This document shows positions 44,498 through 52,687 of a DNA stretch of 64,000 nucleotides, one piece after another. How positions within the stretch are numbered: position 1 is the first letter of the stretch; each line of letters starts with the position of its first letter. The stretch is from the NCBI GenBank assembly GCA_009782615.1, contig WRIS01000005.1:1-64000 (forward strand). Direction: 5' to 3'. The DNA comes from Eggerthellaceae bacterium. Lineage in GTDB: Bacteria; Actinomycetota; Coriobacteriia; Coriobacteriales; Eggerthellaceae. The notes under the pieces were generated by a model, which saw only the letters and a list, made by a program, of their open reading frames with translations, was not told the origin of the DNA and did not search any database. The translations under genes and the position numbers were made by a program.

Positions 44498-46825
44498 TTA
44501 GCCCTTTTCAATCTGGACAAGGTTAGATTGCTGACTTGCTCCATAGCCGAAGTCGGCAATATGGGACGGCGTTGTTGCGTTTGCGTTTTGTCTGCCGTTG
44601 TCGAATTTTGACCAAACGCTCTTAAGTACCACAGCGGTTCCTGCGCGCACATAACCTGGCTCTATTCTCACCGTACGCGTAAAATCACCGCGATCGTTAA
44701 AGATGCGAGCCGAATCTCCTTCGGCTAATCCGCGCGCAGCGGCATCGTCGGGATGCAGGTAAACATAGGGCTCTCCAAAGGTGTATCGGGTGTCGGGCAT
44801 GTTGTGGAAGTTGCCGTTCAACATGCTCTTTGTGTTGCAAGAAATCAAAGAAAGCGGGAATCGTGCATACAGTTCTGGATCGCCATCGTAGCTCTCGCGG
44901 TCGGGTACATATTCTGCCACCCGTGTTGCGTGCCCCCACTCAACCATGCTGTCCGACGCAAATTCAATCTTGCCCGAAGGGGTTCCAAATCCATCTTTGA
45001 GTTCGGCGGCATAAGGCGTGTTGTAGGTAACCTTTATAAAATTATCCTTTTTCAAAGAGTCGTAGGTTACGCCGCGATACCCTGAAAAACCGCTTGCGAA
45101 AGCTGTGTCAACAATTTCTTGGAAGGTCGCATCAAACGCGGCATCGGTGTAGCCCATTGCCTTTGCAAGAAGCTGAGAGGTTTCCAGATTTGTTTTGCAT
45201 TCGCCCATTGGCTCAAGGATTGCATTGTTCATGAGTAGATACAGGGAATGGTAGCTTTGGTGAATGTCATCGCACTCAAAGAGTGTCGTTGCGGGCAAGA
45301 TGATATCTGCGTAGTCTGCGGTATCGGTGACCCATATATCATGAACCACAACAAACATATCCTCTTGCAGCATGCCCTCACGAACCAAATTGCCGTTTGG
45401 CCAAGAAGTTGAAGGATTGGCATTGAAGATATAGCAAGCCTTCGCTTTGGGCGAAGCAAAATTATGCTCAGGGTCATCAGAGCCCGTCAACTGGTAGCCA
45501 AGGTCGGCGCAGTTTACGGTTCGACGATTCATTCGATTGATGATGCCCTCACCTGGAGGTGCCTCTCCTAAGAATTCTTCGCCCATAGAAATCGATCCTA
45601 GGTCAAGGCCCCAATAGCAGGTGGTTGCATAGTTGAATCCGCCAGAATCACTGGTGCCCAACTGGCCAGTAAGTCCTGGCAAAAGGAGAATTGCACGAAC
45701 AATCATGCCACCATTGGTGCGGCGTTGGATGTTGTAGCCGATACGCAGCATCGAAGGGGATGACTCGGCATAAAGATGCGCGAAATCGATGATTTCCTGT
45801 TCGCTGATACCGCAAGTTTCCGCCGTCCGAGCGATTGACCATTTTGCCGCTTCGGCTTTGAGCTCATCAAAGCCGAGAGTATGCTTCTCAACGTAATCAG
45901 CATCATAGAGATTTTCGGAGATAATGACATTGGCTACTGCCAAGGCAAAAGCGGTGTCGGTGCCACCTCTGATGGGAATATACATGTCTGCCCAGTCGCA
46001 CATAGGAGTGTGAACAGGGGAAATTACCACGATTTTGCCGCCATTCTTTTGGCAGTCTTTGACAAATTTAACACTATGCATGGTGCTGGCGCTTTCATTG
46101 ATGCCCCAAGATACATAGAGCGCTGCACCAGGATAAGCCTCAGGATCAACGGATTGTTCGTATCCGAAGTTGTAGGCCAGCGAAGCCATGCCTGCAGCCA
46201 AGCACATAGTCGGAAGGGGAACCGCTGCCCCCATGCGATAGAACAGGCGGAGATAAGCGGTCCAGAAGCAGCCCTGTACCAGCCCAAAGGTTCCTGAGAA
46301 AGTAACAGGGACTATTGCCTCAGGGCCGTCGGTGTCGATAATTTCTTTCCATTTTGTTGTAATGGTATCAACCGCTTCATCCCAGGTTATGCGCTCAAAT
46401 TGCGACCCTGGTCCTTTGTCGCTTACGCGCTTCATAGGATAGAGCACGCGGTCCTCGTTGTAGTGGTAGTCAATATAGTGCTGGGTCTTAACGCAAAGCC
46501 CGCCAGCTGTATAGGGATTGCGCTTGTCGCCCCTAATTTGCACAATTCGTCCATCAACGACTTTCGTCTGGATAGCGCAGGTGTCATAGCAGTTTCGGGG
46601 ACATACGTTGAAGTGCCATTCGCCCTCTTGCGTTTCTGCAGGATATTGATACCCTGCAACTGAGGCACCGTCTTGCGTACGTTCTGGGGTGGCATTTTGG
46701 GAATCCCGGTTGTCGGTACACCCGAAGCTCACTATATTCGTAAGCATAAGGGAGCCTGCCAGCAAACCAGAATTGCGAACAAAACGCCTGCGACTCATGT
46801 TTTCTTGAACTAAGCTATCATCCAT
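44498..46825 (-). CDS. DmsA-like molybdopterin oxidoreductase catalytic subunit, Tat-exported
   Basis: This 775-residue protein has a twin-arginine signal MSRRRFVRNSGLLAGSL followed by IVSFGC, a possible lipobox. The 4Fe-4S motif is CPRNCYDTC...GGLC (about 67-105). Bis-MGD-binding segments include FERITWDEAVD, WGINES, VVISPVHTPMCDWAD and PIRGGTDTAFALA. The dinucleotide-binding C-terminal domain contains EGDSARIFNDRGDF. C208 in PTMCLAAG lies where the Mo ligand is expected; whether it ligates is inference. No dmsC-type anchor is adjacent. The substrate is unknown: DMSO/TMAO-like or an aromatic or steroid-type acceptor are all possible in this lineage. TAAGGAGGAAA precedes the ATG. Confidence 0.92.
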   Translation of the reverse strand: MDDSLVQENMSRRRFVRNSGLLAGSLMLTNIVSFGCTDNRDSQNATPERTQDGASVAGYQYPAETQEGEWHFNVCPRNCYDTCAIQTKVVDGRIVQIRGDKRNPYTAGGLCVKTQHYIDYHYNEDRVLYPMKRVSDKGPGSQFERITWDEAVDTITTKWKEIIDTDGPEAIVPVTFSGTFGLVQGCFWTAYLRLFYRMGAAVPLPTMCLAAGMASLAYNFGYEQSVDPEAYPGAALYVSWGINESASTMHSVKFVKDCQKNGGKIVVISPVHTPMCDWADMYIPIRGGTDTAFALAVANVIISENLYDADYVEKHTLGFDELKAEAAKWSIARTAETCGISEQEIIDFAHLYAESSPSMLRIGYNIQRRTNGGMIVRAILLLPGLTGQLGTSDSGGFNYATTCYWGLDLGSISMGEEFLGEAPPGEGIINRMNRRTVNCADLGYQLTGSDDPEHNFASPKAKACYIFNANPSTSWPNGNLVREGMLQEDMFVVVHDIWVTDTADYADIILPATTLFECDDIHQSYHSLYLLMNNAILEPMGECKTNLETSQLLAKAMGYTDAAFDATFQEIVDTAFASGFSGYRGVTYDSLKKDNFIKVTYNTPYAAELKDGFGTPSGKIEFASDSMVEWGHATRVAEYVPDRESYDGDPELYARFPLSLISCNTKSMLNGNFHNMPDTRYTFGEPYVYLHPDDAAARGLAEGDSARIFNDRGDFTRTVRIEPGYVRAGTAVVLKSVWSKFDNGRQNANATTPSHIADFGYGASQQSNLVQIEKG

Positions 46826-46953
46826 AACGTTTCCTCCTTACTTGTTGTGGCCTTGACTCAGAACACAACGTATTGGATGTATGCACAATATTACAGGGTA
46901 TTGTCGCCAAAAGCATCACAAGTCAATAGTAATTTGGGAGTAAATGTATGCCA

Positions 46954-46980
46954 TTAAGTCACTACGGAATAGTGAGTTAA
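46954..46980. promoter_or_regulatory. Dyad upstream of the dmsA-like gene, candidate operator
   Basis: TTAAGTCACTA (46954-46964) and TAGTGAGTTAA (46970-46980) are inverted repeats with one mismatch around CGGAA. It lies about 130 bases upstream of the reductase start and about 110 bases upstream of the divergent ABC gene. It may be the site of the membrane LuxR regulator, a local hypothesis without independent support. Confidence 0.45.
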
Positions 46981-47092
46981 TGAAATAAGGAAACGAATCG
47001 ATAACACGACGCTAACTGTTCGCTACATAAGCGTGCAGAGCAGCGTTTTGTGGCACAATGTTTTTGGCTAATTTAATAGAAGGGGTGGAGCA

Positions 47093-47998
47093 ATGACTCG
47101 TGTAGTGTTGCAGACGCATGCTTTGTCAAAAAAGTATGGCAGTCATTTTGCTTTGAACAAAGTTTCGCTTACTTTGAATCAAGGCGATATCTATGGTCTC
47201 GTTGGGCGAAACGGCGCAGGGAAAACAACGCTTTTCAAGTGCATAATGGGACTTGCAAAACCAAGTGGTGGGAAAATCATAATCAACGGGGAAGAAGAAA
47301 ACCTCAATGCTGTCCGTTCTCAGATGGGCTTTATGATTAACCCGTCGTTTTTTCCGTATCTCAATCCAAAAGAAAATCTGGAATATCTTTGTCGGATCAA
47401 AGGGCTCACCGCTAAAAATGAAGTAAGTCGTTTGCTGAAGCTGGTGGAACTGGAGGGCGTGAAAAAACCGTACAAAGCGTTTTCGCTCGGCATGAAGCAG
47501 CGACTTGGAATTGCCGCAGCCTTGTTGGGCTCGCCTTCTTTGGTGGTGCTCGATGAGCCTATCAACGGACTTGACCCTCAAGGCATCATCGACATGCGTG
47601 CGGTTATCAAAAACGTTCACGAGCAAACGGGAGCGACTCTGATTATTTCCTCACACATCTTAAGCGAACTTGACTTGGTTGCCACACAATTTGGCTTCAT
47701 TGAACAAGGAGTGCTGCTTCAAGAAATCAGTCATAAAGATTTACACGAACAAACAAAGAATTCTCTTCATATCGAAGTCGACGATGTGGAAAAAACACAA
47801 GCTGCCTTGAGGGTGTTGGGGGTAAGAAACCCATTAGTTGAGGGTAATCGCATCATCTTGCAATCGCACCTTGATCAATCCCATAAACTTGCGCGGGTGT
47901 TTGTGTCGAGTGGCGTTGAGGTATATGACCTCCACCGAAAGGAAACCACGCTAGAAGAATACTTTATGCGTTTGGTAGGGGGTGTGCAAAATGCTTAA
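47093..47998 (+). CDS. ABC-2 type exporter ATP-binding protein
   Basis: This 301-residue ATPase has Walker A GRNGAGKTT, Q-loop FMINPSFFPYLNP, signature SLGMKQRLGIAAAL, Walker B LVVLDEPINGLDP and the switch histidine in IISSHILSEL. The C-terminal 80 residues are the regulatory extension typical of bacitracin/lantibiotic-type exporter ATPases (BcrA-like). It works with the permease whose start overlaps its end by eight bases. GAAGGGGTGGAG precedes the ATG. Its export substrate is unknown. Confidence 0.93.
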   Translation: MTRVVLQTHALSKKYGSHFALNKVSLTLNQGDIYGLVGRNGAGKTTLFKCIMGLAKPSGGKIIINGEEENLNAVRSQMGFMINPSFFPYLNPKENLEYLCRIKGLTAKNEVSRLLKLVELEGVKKPYKAFSLGMKQRLGIAAALLGSPSLVVLDEPINGLDPQGIIDMRAVIKNVHEQTGATLIISSHILSELDLVATQFGFIEQGVLLQEISHKDLHEQTKNSLHIEVDDVEKTQAALRVLGVRNPLVEGNRIILQSHLDQSHKLARVFVSSGVEVYDLHRKETTLEEYFMRLVGGVQNA

Positions 47999-48719
47999 TT
48001 TGCTTCACGGAGAACTCTACCGATTACTTCATAAGCGAAGTATGTATATCTACTTTGCCCTTTTGGCTGTGGGCTATGCCCTGATTGTATTTGTTCGCTC
48101 GGGAGGCTTCATGCCCGAATCGTTGGTAGATGATGCGATAAGTGCGTTCGCCTTCTTGCCTGTGGTGGTGGGAGGGTTCTTTTTCGCGGCGCTCTATACG
48201 GATGATTTGAGTGCGAAAAATCTGATTTCCCTGGTAGGATTCGGTATAAACAAAACAAAAATTGTTATAGCGAAATTCATTTTGGTTGCCTTGTTAAACG
48301 GAATAGTTTTTGTAATTGCGCCCGTTTTTCACGGTGCCCTCTATGCGCTTTTTGGGCAGGGAGTTTCAGGAGAAGCGCTGAGCTTGCTTTATGCCGATGT
48401 GTTGAAGCTCTTCTTGATGACGGCGGCATTTTCTGCACTCGCAGGTATTTTGGTGTATGGCTTGCAGCGTCCAACGATTGCTCTTGTTGCCTATGTCTTA
48501 CTCGCCTTCAATGTGGTAAGTGGGCTTATTGCAACACTCTTAAATATGGTCGACCCCTTATTGAAAAGTCATTTGATACCTGGCATCACCGATAACATAT
48601 TGATGGGACTTATAAGCGGAAATTCGTTCGTATATCCCGCCGCTGAATACTTCGTCTATGTGGCACTGGTGTTAGTTGCTTCTGCGTTTGTCTTTACTAA
48701 AAAAGAAATGGAGTTTTAA
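47991..48719 (+). CDS. ABC-2 type transporter permease
   Basis: This protein has 242 residues from ATG 47991, overlapping the ATPase gene by eight bases. It has six hydrophobic helices (about 17-35, 57-78, 98-125, 140-165, 170-198, 220-238) after a short N-terminal LLHGELYRLLHKRS, as in ABC-2 permeases of bacteriocin-immunity or lantibiotic exporters. With the ATPase it forms a complete exporter. It lacks recognisable substrate-specific motifs. Confidence 0.88.
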   Translation: MLNLLHGELYRLLHKRSMYIYFALLAVGYALIVFVRSGGFMPESLVDDAISAFAFLPVVVGGFFFAALYTDDLSAKNLISLVGFGINKTKIVIAKFILVALLNGIVFVIAPVFHGALYALFGQGVSGEALSLLYADVLKLFLMTAAFSALAGILVYGLQRPTIALVAYVLLAFNVVSGLIATLLNMVDPLLKSHLIPGITDNILMGLISGNSFVYPAAEYFVYVALVLVASAFVFTKKEMEF

Positions 48720-48722
48720 GAT

Positions 48723-49136
48723 ATGAGAAGAAGATTAGCTTTTTACTTGACCGTTGGAGTAAGCCTTGTTTTGCTGAGCGCTTTCGCCCTTGTTGCCAAA
48801 CAATACTACAACGATCACTACGTTGGCTCAGACTACTATGCGATGATACCGACAGATTATGACGTTTCTCCCCAGGCTATTCCTGATGGGAACATAGACA
48901 TGGGACCAGGTGTTGAATTTGAGCTTCCCGCTTATAACGAAGAAGGTGAAGTGGCAGTGCTTTCTTTTCGGGTGTTTAGTCCTGAAAGCGATTTTTATCA
49001 TGGGGACGACATGCCCCAACCAGGGGATTACTTGCTGATAAAGGCAAGTAAACACCTCGTGGTCGGGTGGGACTTTGTCGAAGAAAACAAAATTCCTATC
49101 CCTGTCCTTTCCCGTATAAGCTTACTCGCTTCTTAA
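48723..49136 (+). CDS. YxeA-family (DUF1093-like) exported protein
   Basis: This 137-residue protein has an N-terminal helix (about 6-25) and then a small beta-domain: FELPAYNEEGEVAVLSFRVF, GDYLLIKAS and a terminal W-x-x-V-x-x-x-x-IP segment. This order matches YxeA/DUF1093 proteins, small secreted beta-barrels often found next to ABC exporters. The function is unknown. It starts three bases after the permease stop and runs 15 bases into the convergent MacB-like gene. The family call is from pattern, not alignment. Confidence 0.7.
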   Translation: MRRRLAFYLTVGVSLVLLSAFALVAKQYYNDHYVGSDYYAMIPTDYDVSPQAIPDGNIDMGPGVEFELPAYNEEGEVAVLSFRVFSPESDFYHGDDMPQPGDYLLIKASKHLVVGWDFVEENKIPIPVLSRISLLAS

Positions 49137-52100
49137 GGCTTCCACGGGGTCTTTTCGTGATGCGGCCGATGAAGGAATCAGGCCCGCGATAAACGAAAGG
49201 AACATGCTGATTCCTACCAGTATCACAGCAGCATTTGCTGGCAACGAAGCAACATTGGGTACGCCGAAATTGTCGTAGACAATCATGTTTGCAGGGACAC
49301 ACAAAAGAGCCGTTACGGTAATTCCGATGAGTCCCGCAACAAAACCGACAATCAAAGTTTCAGCATTAAAAACCCGACCGATGTCTCCTTTTGAGGCACC
49401 AATCGAGCGAAGAATTCCAATTTCTTTCTTGCGCTCAAGCACTGAAATATAGGTGATGATACCAATCATGATAGACGAAACAATGAGCGAGATAGCAACA
49501 AAAGCAACAAGCACATAGCTCACCATGTTCACGATACTGGTTACCGAAGACATAAGCGTACCAACGATATCGTTGTAGATGATAACCTGGTCTTCCTTGT
49601 CTTCTTTGTTCATGCGGTCGTTATAATTGTCAAGGATTTCGATTATCTTTTCTTTCCCAGCAAAATCCTTTGGATAAATGTTGATGGTGGTGGGTTTGGC
49701 AAAATCGGCATAGCCCAAACGTCTCAAATTGCTTTCATAGGTTGATTCTTCTGCCGTCATAAGAGAGGTCATAAGTTCTTGCATTTCCTTTTCGTCCATG
49801 TTGAATTGGAATGCTTTTCCAAAGGCTTCTTGGTCGACGTTCATGGCACCCGCCATGTTTCGGGAAAGCTGATTCATGGTGGTAGACATGGCAGAACCGA
49901 TTTGTTGTTGGATGCTCACCATGAAGGCTCCCATGAACGTTTGCATGGTGGTGGTCATGTAGTTTTGCAAGGACGCTTGGAGTTGGTTCATGATGGCATC
50001 ACTGCCCACCATGGTAGAAAGTCTTGAGGTAAGCAGCGCTTGTATTGCAGGTGAATATAGATAGGCAGTAAAGGCTTCTGCCAAACCATTTGGATTGAAG
50101 GGGTCAAGCGGATTCGGCGGAGTGTATTGGGCAATAAATCCATTGAGGATTTCAGCGATAAGAGCGCTCACCTCTTCTTCGGGTATGTCAATTTCAATGC
50201 CCTCAATAAGGGTCGACATATCAAGAGGGGGAGGCGACTGCACCGAAGAAGGGTCGAAGTTAAGGTTTGAAAGCCCTGAAGTGTCAACCTGAAGTGCGCC
50301 TGCATTGAAAGAAAATGCGGCAGAGATTTGCTCTCCATCAACGGTAATCATTGAAGAGAAATCGAGGGATTGTCGGTCGGGGTTTTCGGTTTCATCTTCA
50401 AAGGTTCTCCCTGAAATAACGTTGACTTCAGGGTTTGCAAGCTGATCTTTAACGATACGTGCTTTGCTTGCTACTTCAATTAAGTGGTTTTGCAAATCTG
50501 AGGTATAGCAGATGCCAGGGGCAAGAGAAGTTGCCGCCGCGTCGGGGTTTGGTTTGACGATTCCCACGATGTATAAATCTTCAGATTGTTCGACAAGTTT
50601 TTCCATGAACGCTTCGTCTTCAAGTTTCGATATCCAGACATTGAGGTCTTCGTCTTTGGTATAGGTTTCGCTGCGATGCACCAACTTGAAGGTAACTGCC
50701 AGGATTTCCTCATAAGTAAATTCAAGTCTTTCAGAGGGCACCTCAGCATCGATATTGTTGGCGACATCATTTATCATACGCTCAAGTTCTGCAGGGTCGC
50801 GCAAGCCCATAGAATAAAGAGCAATATCCTCAATTCCCCCTTCCCAATCGAGCACAAGAATACATTCGTTGTACTTTTCGGGCCAGTGCCCCGCAACCAC
50901 GTTGTATTGCATTTCAAGCAGGGAAGGGTTGTTAAGCATTTGAGAGAAGATGCTTGTCGTAGAACCGCTGCTTGCCATGGAAGCGTAGCCGCCCGCACTC
51001 CCCGAAAGGGAACCGCGACTCAACGCATTAAACGCGGTATTGGGGTTTACCTGACGAACGCCATTTTCTGTGTCGGATGCGAAAATCAAAGGACGGATAC
51101 CGTAGCTGTATGAAACCATATTCACATAAGGTTCGATGCCGCTTTCAGGACTGTCCAGGAAGGTTTTCAGCGATTCCAAATCGTTGTTGCCCACACTTGA
51201 GAGCATGGTTGCTAAGTGCTTCGTTTCGCGGACGGTTTCGGTTTTTGCTTTTTCCGCGCCTTGCTTGTTGGTATCCTTGCTGCCTGGTTCGTTTTCGTTA
51301 TTGCTGTCGCCCCCGCCCAAATCACCACCCATCATAGATGCCATAAGAGCGGTCATGTCAAAGCCAGTGCTTTCGATGGAAAGCGGATAGACGGTCAAGG
51401 TGTCTTCTTCAACACTTTTGATGTAGTTGTTGACGCCGTTTGCCAGCGCCAGAATTGCGGCAATGCCGATGATGCCGATTGAGCCCGCGAACGCCGTCAT
51501 AAGCGTGCGTCCCTTTTTCGTCATAAGATTATTAAAGGAAAGCGCGATTGCGGTAAAGAATGACATCGCGGTACGTCGTATTGTTTTTTCGCTCACTTTT
51601 TCGTCGTCTGCCGAAGGATTGAACGGGTCGGAATCGTTAACTATCTGCCCGTCGCGTAAGTTGACCGTGCGGGTTGCGTAGAGCTCTGCCAGTTCGGGGT
51701 TGTGGGTAACCATGATAACCAAGCGGTCTTTGGCGATTTCGGTAAGCAGTTCCATAATCTGAGTGCTTGTTGTTGTGTCAAGCGCCCCTGTGGGTTCATC
51801 TGCCAAAAGAATTTCAGGGTCGTTGATAAGCGCACGGGCAACGGCAACGCGTTGCATCTGACCGCCTGAAAGCTGGCTGGGCTTTTTGTTGATGTGGTCT
51901 TTAAGCCCCACTTTTTCAAGAACTTCTTTTGCGCGCTCGCGCCTTTCTGAACGAGATACCCCCGATAAGGTCAGCGCAAGTTCGACGTTGGAAAGAACTG
52001 ACTGGTGAGGAATAAGGTTATAGCTTTGGAACACAAAGCCGATGCGGTTGTTGCGATAGGTGTCCCAGTCGCGGTCTTTATATTGCTCGGTCGAAATGCC

Positions 52101-52295
52101 GTCAATTACCAGATTGCCCGAATCGTAGCGGTCGAGTCCGCCGATGATATTGAGAAGCGTTGTTTTGCCCGACCCCGAAGGGCCAAGGATGGCAACAAAT
52201 TCATTGTCGCGAAAAGCAACGGAGACATTATCGAGTGCTGTCTGAGTAAAGTCGGCGGTCGTATACGATTTACGGATATCGAAGAGTTGGAGCAT
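49122..52295 (-). CDS. MacB/FtsX-type ABC transporter, fused ATPase-permease with giant extracellular domain
   Basis: This protein has 1057 residues from ATG 52295 (MLQLFDIRKSY), preceded by GAAAGG; an upstream extension is unlikely. The ATPase (about 1-230) has GPSGSGKTT, LSGGQMQRVA and LLADEPTGALD. One helix at about 270-290 leads into an extracellular region of about 570 residues. That region holds a Gly/Asn/Glu-rich linker (GGDLGGGDSNNENEPGSKD) and a Met/Gln-rich helical stretch (about 770-850). Three helices and the FtsX domain close the protein (about 930-1057). MacB-type proteins move envelope substrates mechanically rather than through a pore. The soluble domain is much larger than in E. 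coli MacB. It ends in LRSE overlapping the YxeA-like gene. Confidence 0.92.
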   Translation of the reverse strand: MLQLFDIRKSYTTADFTQTALDNVSVAFRDNEFVAILGPSGSGKTTLLNIIGGLDRYDSGNLVIDGISTEQYKDRDWDTYRNNRIGFVFQSYNLIPHQSVLSNVELALTLSGVSRSERRERAKEVLEKVGLKDHINKKPSQLSGGQMQRVAVARALINDPEILLADEPTGALDTTTSTQIMELLTEIAKDRLVIMVTHNPELAELYATRTVNLRDGQIVNDSDPFNPSADDEKVSEKTIRRTAMSFFTAIALSFNNLMTKKGRTLMTAFAGSIGIIGIAAILALANGVNNYIKSVEEDTLTVYPLSIESTGFDMTALMASMMGGDLGGGDSNNENEPGSKDTNKQGAEKAKTETVRETKHLATMLSSVGNNDLESLKTFLDSPESGIEPYVNMVSYSYGIRPLIFASDTENGVRQVNPNTAFNALSRGSLSGSAGGYASMASSGSTTSIFSQMLNNPSLLEMQYNVVAGHWPEKYNECILVLDWEGGIEDIALYSMGLRDPAELERMINDVANNIDAEVPSERLEFTYEEILAVTFKLVHRSETYTKDEDLNVWISKLEDEAFMEKLVEQSEDLYIVGIVKPNPDAAATSLAPGICYTSDLQNHLIEVASKARIVKDQLANPEVNVISGRTFEDETENPDRQSLDFSSMITVDGEQISAAFSFNAGALQVDTSGLSNLNFDPSSVQSPPPLDMSTLIEGIEIDIPEEEVSALIAEILNGFIAQYTPPNPLDPFNPNGLAEAFTAYLYSPAIQALLTSRLSTMVGSDAIMNQLQASLQNYMTTTMQTFMGAFMVSIQQQIGSAMSTTMNQLSRNMAGAMNVDQEAFGKAFQFNMDEKEMQELMTSLMTAEESTYESNLRRLGYADFAKPTTINIYPKDFAGKEKIIEILDNYNDRMNKEDKEDQVIIYNDIVGTLMSSVTSIVNMVSYVLVAFVAISLIVSSIMIGIITYISVLERKKEIGILRSIGASKGDIGRVFNAETLIVGFVAGLIGITVTALLCVPANMIVYDNFGVPNVASLPANAAVILVGISMFLSFIAGLIPSSAASRKDPVEALRSE

Positions 52296-52687
52296 AGCGC
52301 AGCCTTTCTCATTCAGGACTTTTGTTTCGTGCGATGCTCTCCCTTGTTGGCACCGCAGGTTTTGCTGTTGAATATGCTCGGCAGGACTTGCGCTACTCAA
52401 GACATCCAAGAGTCTTTGCAAAATATATTTTAGTATCTAAACTATCTTGTAGGCTATCATAACGAAAAGAATACACATATTGGTAAATGACTCTTGTTTG
52501 TTGCCTATCTGTTACATGGTATCACCTACCTGCTATCGCTTCGCTTTATTCTTTCGCTATGTTCTTTCAGAAAGGAAGCGAAGTGCGTTATCTTTTCGGG
52601 GCATCTTGACAAGCGTTTTTGGTTGACTACAATTTTTTTGGCACTCTTCTGGCAAGACTGCCAAAACATTACGAAAGGATGAACACT
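52296..52687. promoter_or_regulatory. Divergent promoter region of the MacB-like gene and htpG
   Basis: A near-ideal promoter TTGACA (52606-52611), 16 bases, TACAAT (52628-52633) drives htpG with a leader of about 50 bases. CTTCGCTT (52539-52546) and AAGCGAAG (52576-52583) form an inverted repeat just upstream. A small dyad TTTAG-TAT-CTAAA lies at 52429-52441, near the - strand promoter. No CIRCE or full HAIR element is seen. Confidence 0.75.

Noticed and set aside
52296-52687. CIRCE or HAIR heat-shock operator upstream of htpG
   Set aside because: An ACTCAAG and a CTTG occur near 52390 but not in the required inverted spacing, and no CIRCE half-sites are present.
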